DNA from: Caulobacteraceae bacterium
GTDB lineage: Bacteria > Pseudomonadota > Alphaproteobacteria > Caulobacterales > Caulobacteraceae
Direction: 5' to 3'
Length of the DNA stretch: 63,798 nucleotides
NCBI GenBank assembly: GCA_025352085.1
Contig: JANXUA010000102.1
Coordinates: 1-63,798 of the forward strand
Below are positions 39,977 to 48,596 of the stretch, one piece after another. Each line of letters starts with the position of its first letter. Position 1 is the first letter of the stretch. Made by a program: the position numbers and the translations under genes. Under the pieces are notes generated by a model. That model saw only the letters and a program-made list of their open reading frames with translations, searched no databases and was not told where the DNA came from.

Positions 39977-41005
39977 ATGTTTGTGAAACGCGCGGCGCAC
40001 GCCACGAAACACCACCGTTTTGCGGTCTTCGCCGCGCTCGCATTCACCTGTCTGGCCGCCGCGTGCGCGCCGACCCTGCAACTGGCGGGCCGCCCGGAGA
40101 TCGGGTTCACCGGGCCTCGGCTCGAGGACCACGCCTTCGTCAGCTTCGACGGCGCGCGGCTGGGCTTGACGCGGTGGGAAGCGAAAGCGCCAGCCGAGCC
40201 GTGGGCGGTGATCATCGGCGTCCACGGGATGAACGACTACGCGGCCGCCTTTCACCTGGCGGCGCCGTGGTGGGCGGAGCGCGGCGTGACGACCCTGGCC
40301 TATGATCAGCGCGGATTCGGTCGATCTCCGGGACGCGGCGTCTGGGCGCCCGACGCATTGCGCACGGAGGACCTGCGAACTCTGGTCGCCCTGGCGCGGG
40401 CGCGTTATCCGCACGCCACCCTCGCCGTGGTCGGTGAAAGCCTCGGCGGCGCGGTAACCATAGAGGCCTTCGCCTCCACCCGCCCGCCCGCCGCCGACCG
40501 GGTGGTTCTGGCGGCGCCGGCTGTGTGGGGTTGGTCCAGCCAGGCCTTGCCCAACCGCGTCGCTCTGTGGCTCGCCGCGCGCGTCGCGCCGGGTAAGGTG
40601 ATCACCCCGCCGCGCTGGCTCACCGGCCACATTTCCCCCACCGACAACGAGGCCGAGCTTGAGGTCATGGGCCGCGATCCCCTGATGGTCTGGGGGGCGC
40701 GGTTTGACGCGCTTTATGGCCTGGTCGACACCATGCAGGCGGCCCGGGATGAGACCGGTCAGATTCACGGCCCGGTTCTCTATCTCTACGGCGCCCACGA
40801 CCAGATCATCCCCAAGGGCGCGACCGCCCGGGCCGTGACGCATCTGCCGCCCAGCGACCGCACCGCCTACTACGCCAACGGCTGGCACCTGCTGCTGCGC
40901 GACCGGCAAGCCGAGACGGTCTGGGCCGACATCCTGTCCTTCATCAAGGACCCCGACGCCCCCCTGCCCTCGGGCGCGCCGGCGATCAGGCTCAAGCGCC
41001 CCTGA
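39977..41005 (+). CDS. Lipoprotein alpha/beta hydrolase (monoacylglycerol-lipase-like)
   Basis: 342 aa, ATG immediately after the GST stop. Signal with a lipobox-like LAAAC near residue 30. The hydrolase core is clear: VIIGVHGMNDYAAAFHLAAP (HGMxxY as in monoacylglycerol lipases), LAYDQRGFGRSPGRG, the nucleophile elbow VVGESLGGAV (Ser), the acid in LYLYGAHDQIIPKG and the His in YYANGWHLLLRDRQ. It probably cleaves acylglycerols or esters, anchored on the periplasmic side. Its last 14 bases overlap the end of a small minus-strand gene. Confidence 0.9.
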   Translation: MFVKRAAHATKHHRFAVFAALAFTCLAAACAPTLQLAGRPEIGFTGPRLEDHAFVSFDGARLGLTRWEAKAPAEPWAVIIGVHGMNDYAAAFHLAAPWWAERGVTTLAYDQRGFGRSPGRGVWAPDALRTEDLRTLVALARARYPHATLAVVGESLGGAVTIEAFASTRPPAADRVVLAAPAVWGWSSQALPNRVALWLAARVAPGKVITPPRWLTGHISPTDNEAELEVMGRDPLMVWGARFDALYGLVDTMQAARDETGQIHGPVLYLYGAHDQIIPKGATARAVTHLPPSDRTAYYANGWHLLLRDRQAETVWADILSFIKDPDAPLPSGAPAIRLKRP

Positions 41006-41186
41006 CCAAAGCGACGACGTGAACCAGGGCGACAATGACCAGCGCCAGCGAGGCCAGCATCATGAAGCGCCAGGGGACCATGCGCGGGTGTCCGAGCACG
41101 GGCGACGGCCGCGCGCCGCGCCAGGCGCAGAAGACCCCGAACGCCAGGGCGACGACGGCGATGGTTCCGGTGACGCCGAGCGACAT
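40992..41186 (-). CDS. Small two-helix membrane protein
   Basis: 64 aa. Two hydrophobic helices (VTGTIAVVALAFGVFCAWRG and FMMLASLALVIVALVHVVAL) joined by a short loop with SPVLGHPRMVPWR. AGGAG lies 9 bases before ATG, which supports it as real despite its size. No family recognised. It follows the amidohydrolase gene on the same strand after about 55 bases, and its 3' end overlaps the hydrolase gene on the other strand. Confidence 0.65.
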   Translation of the reverse strand: MSLGVTGTIAVVALAFGVFCAWRGARPSPVLGHPRMVPWRFMMLASLALVIVALVHVVALVRGA

Positions 41187-41241
41187 GCAGATAAACTCCT
41201 AAACGGGAAGCGGCGTCTTCAAGGCCATCCCCGCTCGGACG

Positions 41242-42432
41242 TCAAGCGGCGACCATGTACGCCGGATGACGCAGGTCGGCGGCAAGGCCTTCGCCCATAA
41301 GGTCAATGAAGTTTTCGCAGTAAAAGCGGTCCCGGTCGGCGGTCGGGGTCCCGACGAGCGAATCGTCAAACCGCTTGAGCGGATTTCGCCCCCCTTCGAC
41401 GTGCGGAAAGTCGGACGAGAACAGGCAAATCTCCGACCCGGAATTGGCGATGATCCACCCGGCGTCCTCGTGCGGATAGGGCGTGACGCGCACCTGGCGG
41501 CGAACAAAGTCGCTGGGCCGCATGGTGAGGTCCCGCAATCGCGCCTCGTGCTTGACGAAGGCCCCGTGCGCGGCGTCCATCGACCGCATCCAGCTGGGCA
41601 GCCACGAAGCCCCCAGCTCGATGGCGCCGAACTTCAGGCGAGGGAAACGATCCAGCACCCCGTCGAAGATCATCGTCGCCAGGGTCTGCATCACCGATCC
41701 GGCAATGGCCATGAAGCTGACCGAGGTGAAGTTCTCCTCGCCGCCGTGGAAATCCTTCACCCTGGGCAGGCCGTTGACCGCATAGTCCGGGTTCATCTTC
41801 AACTCGCCGCCGACGTGAAACACGATCGGCAGGCCCGCGTCCTGAGCCAGGGCCCACAAGGGATCGAGGCCGATGTGGCTGGGCGAATGACCGGGCGGGC
41901 AGCGCGACGGGATCAGCAGCGCTTTGGCGCCAAGATCGATCGCCTCGCGCGCGGTCCGCAGGGCCATGTCGAAGTCGATCAGCGGAATGTAGGCGGTGGG
42001 CAGAAACCGCCGATCGACCTTGCAAAAATCGGTCATCATCCGGTTGTGGGCCTGGGCGGTCGCGTAGGCGAGATCGCTCTCGGCGCCCTCATCAAGCCCG
42101 AAATTGCCCAGGCAAAAGGTGGTGAACACCAGCTGGCTGGCAAATCCCAGCAGGTTCAGGGCCTTGGGCCGATCCGCGGGCAAGAACGCCCCGATCGCCT
42201 GATAGTTCTTGCGCGACAATATGTTGGCGTCTTCCTCGGCGCGGAAGGCCGGGTCGGCCTGAATGCGGCGGGCCTCGTTGGCCCAGGCGCGCGAGCCAAT
42301 CTTGTGCTTGAGATAGGCGAGATCATGATAGCGCGCCTTGAACCGTGCTTCGATGTGATCGTCGAGGCAATCGTCCAACTCCATGAGATGCGAGTCGGCG
42401 TCGTGAATGATGCGGTTTTCAACGTAGGGCAC
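41242..42432 (-). CDS. Amidohydrolase-2 family protein (PF04909 type)
   Basis: 396 aa. TIM-barrel amidohydrolase: IIHDADSHLMELDD at the start (the usual HxH appears as DSH), GLPIVFHVGGELKMNPDYAV with the metal His, KFGAIELGASWLPSWM where the usual His is Glu, and the catalytic Asp in CLFSSDFPHVEGGRNPL. This is the decarboxylase/hydrolase group related to ACMSD and LigI. Reactions in this group include decarboxylation or ring-product hydrolysis in aromatic catabolism. A TetR gene lies directly upstream on the same strand, 86 bases away. A related gene is divergent from that TetR. Confidence 0.88.
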   Translation of the reverse strand: MPYVENRIIHDADSHLMELDDCLDDHIEARFKARYHDLAYLKHKIGSRAWANEARRIQADPAFRAEEDANILSRKNYQAIGAFLPADRPKALNLLGFASQLVFTTFCLGNFGLDEGAESDLAYATAQAHNRMMTDFCKVDRRFLPTAYIPLIDFDMALRTAREAIDLGAKALLIPSRCPPGHSPSHIGLDPLWALAQDAGLPIVFHVGGELKMNPDYAVNGLPRVKDFHGGEENFTSVSFMAIAGSVMQTLATMIFDGVLDRFPRLKFGAIELGASWLPSWMRSMDAAHGAFVKHEARLRDLTMRPSDFVRRQVRVTPYPHEDAGWIIANSGSEICLFSSDFPHVEGGRNPLKRFDDSLVGTPTADRDRFYCENFIDLMGEGLAADLRHPAYMVAA

Positions 42433-42518
42433 GAGCGACCTCCTCGATCGATCAACCGTTCTGGCGGCGGCGTCCGGGCAAGCCTAGTCCCGCGCAATCA
42501 ATGCGCCAAGGCGCCGCC

Positions 42519-43190
42519 TCACGCCGCGAATCCCGCCTCCGCAAAATCCACCATCCGCTCAAGCAGGGCCTCGATGTCGCTCTGGCGGGTCACGCCCTCC
42601 GACAGGACGTCCAGACGATCGAGCTCGGCGAAACGGTTGTTGTGGATCATGCCGAGCACGAAATGCAGGCGCCAATACACCGCCTCGATCGGCAGATCCG
42701 GTCGCGCGGCAATCAGGGCGTCGGCGAACCGGCGCAGATGCGAGACATCCGTGCTCAGCACCTCGCGCATGGCCTCGGTGCCCTCGCTGCGGGCGCGGAT
42801 GATGAATTGCAAGGCGATGCGGCGGTCGTGCGTGGGCGCCGACCAGCGCAGAGGCGGCTCGATCAGGGCGGTGAGGATGGCCCTTACCGTCGGCTTACCC
42901 ATGTGCTTGGCCGCCGCCTCGTGCAGCATCCGCGCCCGCTCGCGGTTGAGCTCGGCGGTCCGCCGGCGGAAGATCTCGAACAGCAAGGCGTCCTTGGAGC
43001 CGAAATGATAGTTGATGCTGGCGAGATTGACGCCGGCTTCGGCGGTGATGTCGCGCACCGAAACCTCGCCAAAACCATGTAGGGCGAACAGACGCTCCGC
43101 CGCGCCGACGATGGCGGCCTTGGTCGCCGCCTCCCGCTCGGGATCGTGCGACGCGTCGGGCGCGATTGGAAGGGCGGCGGCTTCGGGCAT
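42519..43190 (-). CDS. TetR family transcriptional regulator
   Basis: 223 aa. The N-terminal helix-turn-helix reads AAIVGAAERLFALHGFGEVS, then VRDITAEAGVNLASINYHFG and SKDALLFEIFRRR, the classic TetR pattern. The C-terminal part (IEPPLRWSAPTHDRRIALQF) resembles the CecR/TetR_C group. It sits between amidohydrolase genes, one downstream on its own strand and two divergent, and probably represses both sides. In the 130-base divergent region I see only weak dyads (TCAAGAACGTCTGTTTGA), so no operator is claimed. Confidence 0.92.
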   Translation of the reverse strand: MPEAAALPIAPDASHDPEREAATKAAIVGAAERLFALHGFGEVSVRDITAEAGVNLASINYHFGSKDALLFEIFRRRTAELNRERARMLHEAAAKHMGKPTVRAILTALIEPPLRWSAPTHDRRIALQFIIRARSEGTEAMREVLSTDVSHLRRFADALIAARPDLPIEAVYWRLHFVLGMIHNNRFAELDRLDVLSEGVTRQSDIEALLERMVDFAEAGFAA

Positions 43191-43320
43191 CGGGTCTCAA
43201 GAACGTCTGTTTGAAACCGCGAGTGTCCGCGCATGTTCGCCGCCGCGCAAGAGGGGGCGTGACGGCGGCGGACTTTGCCCATACCGTCGACCCAAATACA
43301 TTCTCGGGAGGCCGCGAGAT

Positions 43321-44538
43321 ATGAGCAACGAGCCGTATATTCTGATCACCGCCGACACCCACGCGGGCGGCAGCCATTCGCAATACCGCGAGTATCTTGA
43401 TCCGACATGGCGCGAGGCGTTCGACGAATGGCGCGGCGGCTACAAAAACCCGGCGCTGGAGCATTTCGGGCGCAAGAAGCTGCGCAACTGGGACCTCGAC
43501 GTGCGCAGCGACGACCAGAACAGCCAGGGCGTCGTCGGCGAAGTGGTGTTTCCCAACACCGTGCCGCCGTTTTTCCCCAAGAGCGTCGTGACCGCCCAGC
43601 CGCCCCGGCCGGAGCACTATGAACGGACTCTCGCCGGTATCCGCGCGCACAATCGCTGGTTGAAGGATTTCTGCGCCGAGGACCCGGTGCGGCGGGCGGG
43701 CATTGGCCTCATTCTGCCCAACGACTTCGACGAGGCGATCAAGGATATCGAATTCATCGCCAAGGCGGGCCTGCGCGGCGGGGTGCTGCTACCGCTGATC
43801 CCACCCGACTGCACCTGGCTCAAACCGCTCTACGATCCGGCGTGGGATCGGGTCTACGCGGCGATCCAGGACCACGATCTGGTGATCAACCAGCACTCCG
43901 GCCAGGGCTCGCCCGACTATGGCGGGGGCGCCGTCGGCGAGGCCATCTGGATGTCCGAAGTGACCTTCTATTGTCAGGCGGGCTTTCGTCACCTTCTGAT
44001 GAGCGGCGCCTATGAGAAATTCCCGAAGCTCAAATATATCCTCACCGAATCAGGCTGCGCCTGGGTCGCGCCGATGCTCGCCCAGCTCGACAATATCCAC
44101 ATGGGCTTCAAACGCGGTTCGATCGGCGAGATGAACTATGGAGGGATGGAATGGGTGCTCAAGGACAGGCCCAGCGACTACGCCGCGCGCAATTGCTGGT
44201 ATGGTGCCAGCTTTCCCAGCAAGGCCGAGCTCGACGGCATAGACGCGGTCGGCGAGGACCGGGTGCTGTGGGGCAATGACTACCCGCACTACGAGGGCAC
44301 TTTTCCCTACAACCTCGAATCCCTGCGCCTGACCTTCGCCGATGTGTCCGACCCGCTCCGCCGCCGGCTGTTCGGCGAGAACGCCGCGGCGCTCTACAAT
44401 TTTGACCTCGACAAGCTGCGGCCAATGGCCGCGCGATACGGCCCGACGCCGGACCAGATCGACACGCCCCTTCCCCGCGACGCCATACCCCGCGATTCGT
44501 CCTGTTATCTGTTCCAGACCGCGCTGGCGGACGCCTGA
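43321..44538 (+). CDS. Amidohydrolase-2 family protein, first of a tandem pair
   Basis: 405 aa from ATG 43321, with GGGAGG upstream. Begins ILITADTHAGGSHSQYREYL. Metal and catalytic positions of the PF04909 barrel: DTH in place of HxH, NQHSGQG for the second site, KYILTESGCAWVAPML where His is replaced by Glu, and the catalytic Asp in RVLWGNDYPHYEGTFPY. It therefore keeps the main acidic residue and probably binds one metal. Likely a decarboxylase or hydrolase of a cyclic acid or CoA-linked product. A second, degenerate family member starts 2 bases after its stop. Confidence 0.87.
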   Translation: MSNEPYILITADTHAGGSHSQYREYLDPTWREAFDEWRGGYKNPALEHFGRKKLRNWDLDVRSDDQNSQGVVGEVVFPNTVPPFFPKSVVTAQPPRPEHYERTLAGIRAHNRWLKDFCAEDPVRRAGIGLILPNDFDEAIKDIEFIAKAGLRGGVLLPLIPPDCTWLKPLYDPAWDRVYAAIQDHDLVINQHSGQGSPDYGGGAVGEAIWMSEVTFYCQAGFRHLLMSGAYEKFPKLKYILTESGCAWVAPMLAQLDNIHMGFKRGSIGEMNYGGMEWVLKDRPSDYAARNCWYGASFPSKAELDGIDAVGEDRVLWGNDYPHYEGTFPYNLESLRLTFADVSDPLRRRLFGENAAALYNFDLDKLRPMAARYGPTPDQIDTPLPRDAIPRDSSCYLFQTALADA

Positions 44539-44540
44539 AC

Positions 44541-45398
44541 ATGGCCATGCCCAAGGGGATCGGCGTCATCGACACCATGATCGGCTTTCCGGCCGACGAT
44601 TTCGAAATGTACGACTTCATTCGCGCGCAGCTGAATGACGGCTCGAAGGATTTCGAATTTCCGGTCGAATACATGTTCAAGGCCGTGCCCAAGGAACTCT
44701 ACGGCGCCGGCGACCCGATCGCTCTCACCTTAAGGGAGATGGACAAGCACGGGATCGACATGGGCATGATCGGCGTTGGCGGCGAGGTCAGCGCCAAGGC
44801 CCTTAAGGATCATCCCGACCGGTTCATCGCCTCGGGCCAGGTCGATCCCAACCAGGGGATGGCGGGCATCCGCGACATGGTCCGCCAGCACGACGCGTAT
44901 GGCGTGCGGGCTTTCACCGCCTTCAACTGCGGCTACAACCCACAGGTCGGCATCGGCGACGCCAAGATGTATCCGATCTACGCCAAGTGCGTGGAGCTGG
45001 GCGTGCCGATCTTCTCCTGCGCTGGCGTGCCCGGCCCGCGCGTGCCGGCCTGGCCACAGGAGGTGCGGCTGATCGATCAGGTGATGTATGATTTTCCCGA
45101 CCTGGTGTTCGTCACCCGCCACGGCTGCGAGCCGTGGGCGGATCTGATCGTCAAGCTGATGCTGAAATGGCCGAACCTCTACTATTCGACCTCCGCCTTC
45201 GCGCCGAAGCACTATCCCGAAGCCATCGTCCGCTACGCCAACACCCGCGGCGCCGACAAGATCCTCTACGCCGGCTATTTCCCGATGGGATTGTCGCTGG
45301 AACGGATCATGGGCGACATGGCAAGCGTCCCGTTCAGGGACGACGTGTGGCCGAAGTTTTTGCAAGAGAACGCGCGCAAGGTGCTGGGATTGGGCTGA
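44541..45398 (+). CDS. Amidohydrolase-2 family protein lacking most metal ligands
   Basis: 285 aa. Same fold as its upstream neighbour but shorter: GIGVIDTMIGFPADDFEMYD at the start has no His in the HxH position. VPIFSCAGVPGPRVPAWPQE has Cys where the metal His is usual, LVFVTRHGCEPWADLIVKLM keeps a His, and KILYAGYFPMGLSLERIM has no catalytic Asp. Three of four metal positions are thus changed. It may be a non-catalytic partner of the preceding protein or use another mechanism. The two genes are only 2 bases apart and probably made in equal amounts. Confidence 0.85.
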   Translation: MAMPKGIGVIDTMIGFPADDFEMYDFIRAQLNDGSKDFEFPVEYMFKAVPKELYGAGDPIALTLREMDKHGIDMGMIGVGGEVSAKALKDHPDRFIASGQVDPNQGMAGIRDMVRQHDAYGVRAFTAFNCGYNPQVGIGDAKMYPIYAKCVELGVPIFSCAGVPGPRVPAWPQEVRLIDQVMYDFPDLVFVTRHGCEPWADLIVKLMLKWPNLYYSTSAFAPKHYPEAIVRYANTRGADKILYAGYFPMGLSLERIMGDMASVPFRDDVWPKFLQENARKVLGLG

Positions 45399-45405
45399 CT
45401 GAAAC

Positions 45406-45554
45406 GGCCGGCAAACGGAGCGCGGACATCCTCGTCCGCAAATCGCGCGCCAGCGCGATGGGTGTTCTATCGCGACGATATGGCCGCGCAGGTGAAGACG
45501 AGCGCGCTTCGCGCGCTATGCGGACGAGGACGTCCGCGCTCCGTTCGCAAGGCC
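45406..45554. repeat. Long inverted repeat in the 45.4-45.7 kb intergenic region
   Basis: The left arm (45406-45450, with ACGGAGCGCGGACATCCTCG) and right arm (45511-45554, with CGAGGACGTCCGCGCTCCGT) are nearly perfect inverted repeats of about 42 bp with a 60-base centre. It could fold into a long hairpin. The remainder of the gap (45555-45744) has no gene that I can support apart from the AAGGAG site of the next gene. Confidence 0.75.
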
Positions 45555-45744
45555 GTCCGAAGCCGGGGCGTTAGCTTCGCCATTGGGCGCCTAATCTCGC
45601 GAGCAGGAAATCAACGTCGAGAATTGACGCGTTGCCACCCTAGAGCCAACGAAACCTCCCGGACCCCCTACCCCAACGTGACCCTTGACCCCGGCCCGCG
45701 CCGTCGCGCACAACGCGCGCGCGATTTTTCAAGGAGAACTTCCC

Positions 45745-46647
45745 ATGGCGGACATCCGCTTCGACGGCCAGGTGGCGATCGTGACAGGCGCGGGCGGCGG
45801 TCTTGGGCGTCAATACGCCCTGGATCTGGCCGCGCGCGGCGCCAAGGTGGTGGTCAATGATCTGGGCGGGGCCATGGACGGCTCGGGCGGATCGTCCGAG
45901 GCGGCCGACAAGGTGGTGGCGGAGATCACCGCCGCCGGCGGGACGGCGATCGCCAACGGCTCGTCGGTCACCGACGACGCCGGCGTCGCGCGCATGGTCA
46001 AGGACGCCATGGACGCCTGGGGCCGGATCGACATCCTGATCGCCAACGCCGGCGTCCTGCGCGACAAGTCGTTCTCGAAAATGGACATCCCGGACTTCCA
46101 GTTCGTCATCGACGTGCACCTGATGGGAACCGTCAAATGCGTCAAGGCGGTGTGGGAGATCATGAAGGCGCAGAACTATGGCCGCATCATCGGCGTGACC
46201 TCGCCGACCGGGCTCTACGGCAATTTCGGCCAAGCCAACTACGGCGCCGCCAAGGCCGGCATCGTTGGCCTGATGCACACGCTGAAGATCGAGGGCGCCA
46301 AGAACAACGTCCACGTCAACGTCATTTCCCCGGTCGCCGCCACGCGCATGACCGAAAACCTGATGCCGCCGGACGTGCTGGCGAAGATGGGGCCGGCGAT
46401 GATCGCGCCGGGCGTGGTGTTCCTCTGTTCGGAAGAAGCGCCGACCGGAACCATCCTCACCGCCGGCGGCGGCGCCTTCGCCGTGGCGCGGCTGCACGAA
46501 ACCGAAGGGGCCTATGTCGGCGACGCGCCGTCGGCCGAATCGGTGCGCGACCACTGGGCCGCCATCACCGACACCGCCGGCGAGACGGCCTACGCCGGCG
46601 GCGGCGAACAGATGCAGAAGTTCTTCCGCAAGATGGGCGGCGGCTAA
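45745..46647 (+). CDS. SDR family 3-hydroxyacyl-CoA dehydrogenase (MFE2 N-domain-like)
   Basis: 300 aa. ATG 45745 follows AAGGAGAACTTCCC. NAD fold QVAIVTGAGGGLGRQYALDL and KVVVNDLGGAMDGSGGSSEA are typical of the D-3-hydroxyacyl-CoA dehydrogenase half of peroxisomal multifunctional enzyme 2 (HSD17B4). The catalytic set is ILIANAGVLRDKSF, IIGVTSPTGLYGNFGQANYG (Ser, Tyr) and AAKAG (Lys). The C-terminal domain ends in a Gly/Gln helix. It likely oxidises hydroxyacyl-CoA in beta-oxidation of an unusual acid or steroid side chain. It lies between amidohydrolases and a transporter, in a probable catabolic block. Confidence 0.93.
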   Translation: MADIRFDGQVAIVTGAGGGLGRQYALDLAARGAKVVVNDLGGAMDGSGGSSEAADKVVAEITAAGGTAIANGSSVTDDAGVARMVKDAMDAWGRIDILIANAGVLRDKSFSKMDIPDFQFVIDVHLMGTVKCVKAVWEIMKAQNYGRIIGVTSPTGLYGNFGQANYGAAKAGIVGLMHTLKIEGAKNNVHVNVISPVAATRMTENLMPPDVLAKMGPAMIAPGVVFLCSEEAPTGTILTAGGGAFAVARLHETEGAYVGDAPSAESVRDHWAAITDTAGETAYAGGGEQMQKFFRKMGGG

Positions 46648-46755
46648 ACCGCCGAGCGACGCGTCGATTGCGGCTTGCGCGACGTGTCGAGCCGGGGTCT
46701 GTTGGCGCCTCGGTCGTCACGTAAGAAGGGCGGCCGGCATTCCAGCGGAGGCGCT

Positions 46756-46788
46756 ATGAGGCCAATTTCGGGAAACACCCGCGCGTGA
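46756..46788 (+). CDS. 10-codon mini-ORF coupled to the MFS gene
   Basis: A near-ideal ribosome-binding site GGAGG (46747-46751) precedes ATG 46756 by 4 bases. The frame reads MRPISGNTRA and ends in TGA (46786-46788), which overlaps the GTG start (46785) of the transporter gene as GTGA. The transporter start itself has only a weak site (GGGA, 11 bases away). It therefore looks like a translational-coupling leader. Confidence 0.45.
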   Translation: MRPISGNTRA

Positions 46789-48152
46789 CGGCCGGCGATC
46801 AAGACGTCCGACAGGCCGACCGGCTCACCTGGCTGCGTCTGGTGGCTTTTTCCCTGCCGGGAGTCTGCATCGGCGCCGTCGCGGTCGCCGTGCCGGTGTT
46901 TCTGCCTCGATATTACGCCGGTCATTTCAAACTGGGACTGGGCGCCGTCGGCGCGGTGTTCATGGCCGTGCGCCTGTTCGACATGTTGATCGATCCGGTC
47001 ATCGGCGTGCTGATGGATCGCACCCGCACCGCGCTCGGGCGCTACCGGCCGTGGATGATCGCCGGCGCGCCGATGCTGATGGCGCCGATCTATATGTTGT
47101 TCGCCCCGCCCCTGCCAGTCAGCGTGACCTATCTCGTGGGCTGGCTGCTCGCCTACTATGTCGGCTGGTCGTTGATCGTGCTTTCCCACACATCGTGGGC
47201 TTCGGTGATCGCCGGCCACTATCATGAGCGATCGCGGGTGTTCGGGACCATCCAGATCGTTGGCGTGCTGGGCGCGGTGGCGGTCTTGGTCCTGCCGGTC
47301 GCATCGGCGGCCCTCGGCGGGTCGCCGAACAACGACCTTCTGTTAATGGGAGGATTCATCTTCATCGCCGCGCCGGCGGGAATCTTGCTGGCGGCGACCC
47401 TCACCCCCGAACGGATCGTCGCTCGCCACCGAACCGAGACCTTCAGGCTGCGCGACTATTGGGAACTCGCGTCCCGCCGCGACATGCGACGAATCATCGT
47501 CGCCGATTTCTGCCTGACCATGGGCCCCGGATGGATGTCGGCCCTCTACCTGTTCTATTTCCACGACTCGCGCGGCTTCACCATCGCCGACGCCAGCAAG
47601 TTGCTGCTGATCTATATCGCCGCCCAGGTGATCGGCGCCGCCGCGCTCAGCGCCCTGGCCCAGCGCCTCGGCAAGCACCGCACGCAAATGCTGGCCGCGG
47701 TCGGCTATTCGCTCGGCCTGCTGGCGGTGACCTTTTTGCCGCCGGGGGATTTCCCGCTGGCCGCCCTGTTCATGTCGATCATGGGTTTTGTGGCCGCCGG
47801 CTTTGTCCCGCTCGACCGGGCGATGGTCGCCGACGTCGGCGACGCGGTGCGTCTGGAAACCGGTCACAACCGCGTCGGGCTGCTCTATTCGATGATCACC
47901 ACCGTCCAGAAACTCGCCCTGGCCTTAAGCATCGGCCTGTCATTCACGGTCCTGGGCTGGATCGGCTATCGCGCCGAGGATGGCGCGCACAACACCGCCG
48001 CGGCGATCCACGGCATGGAATGGGTCTACCTTCTCGGCCCGGTGGTGTTCGTGATGCTGGGCGCGGCCTGCTACATCGGCTACGCCCTCGACGCCCGCCG
48101 CCACGCCGAGATTTGCGCCGGGCTGGCCGCGCGGGACGCGGCGGCGGCCTGA
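46785..48152 (+). CDS. MFS transporter of the GPH (glycoside-pentoside-hexuronide) type
   Basis: 455 aa with a GTG start. Twelve hydrophobic helices. Helix 2-3 loop: VFMAVRLFDMLIDPVIGVLM then DRTRTALGRYRPWMIAGAPM, the GPH-family signature (D-P-x-x-G-x-x-x-D-R-T). VLSHTSWASVIAGHYHERSR matches the conserved second signature. It should carry a solute with a cation; sugars or hydrophobic organic acids are possible, and the catabolic neighbourhood suggests an aromatic or acyl compound. Translation probably depends on the overlapping mini-ORF. Confidence 0.9.
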   Translation: MTAGDQDVRQADRLTWLRLVAFSLPGVCIGAVAVAVPVFLPRYYAGHFKLGLGAVGAVFMAVRLFDMLIDPVIGVLMDRTRTALGRYRPWMIAGAPMLMAPIYMLFAPPLPVSVTYLVGWLLAYYVGWSLIVLSHTSWASVIAGHYHERSRVFGTIQIVGVLGAVAVLVLPVASAALGGSPNNDLLLMGGFIFIAAPAGILLAATLTPERIVARHRTETFRLRDYWELASRRDMRRIIVADFCLTMGPGWMSALYLFYFHDSRGFTIADASKLLLIYIAAQVIGAAALSALAQRLGKHRTQMLAAVGYSLGLLAVTFLPPGDFPLAALFMSIMGFVAAGFVPLDRAMVADVGDAVRLETGHNRVGLLYSMITTVQKLALALSIGLSFTVLGWIGYRAEDGAHNTAAAIHGMEWVYLLGPVVFVMLGAACYIGYALDARRHAEICAGLAARDAAAA

Positions 48153-48282
48153 ACTGGCGACGAACGACCTCGAACAATTGGCCCAGGGATCGATCGCGCG
48201 AATGAGGCGTTAAGGCCAGATCAAGAGCGTGTGATCGGCGGAGATTTATCCGTCGGCGCCGCGAATTGCAGGAGCCTTTCCC

Positions 48283-48546
48283 ATGCGCGCTATTCTCGCC
48301 CTCGCCGCCGTTGCGGTCCTCGCCGCCTGTTCCCCGCAAAACCCCAAGGCGCAACAGGCCGGTTCCGACCTGAGCAACGCCGCCGACGCCAGCGGTTCGG
48401 CGGTCAATAACCTCGCCGGGGCGACCGCGGACACCGCCAAGACCGCCGCCGCCAAGGCCGATGCGGCCGCCGACAAGGCCACGGCGGCCACCGGAACGGC
48501 GATGCAAAAGGCCGGCACGGACATCAAGGCCGACGCGAACAAATAG
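48283..48546 (+). CDS. Small alanine-rich lipoprotein
   Basis: 87 aa. Lipoprotein signal MRAILALAAVAVLAACSPQN with the lipobox LAAC at residue 16. The mature part is a nearly continuous Ala/Lys/Asp/Thr helix (AATADTAKTAAAKADAAADK read in part) with a heptad-like spacing, which suggests a coiled coil at the periplasmic face. No family beyond the entericidin-like size class is recognised. It stands alone between the MFS gene and the end of the chromate operon, with an upstream gap of 130 bases. Confidence 0.7.
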   Translation: MRAILALAAVAVLAACSPQNPKAQQAGSDLSNAADASGSAVNNLAGATADTAKTAAAKADAAADKATAATGTAMQKAGTDIKADANK

Positions 48547-48596
48547 CGCGCCGGCGTCCGGATCGGCGGACGAGCCCCCTAACCAGGCCCACCGCC

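Noticed and set aside
43191-43320. A TetR operator in the divergent amidohydrolase region
   Set aside because: Only a 4-base-arm dyad (TCAA/TTGA) is visible; not enough to name a site.
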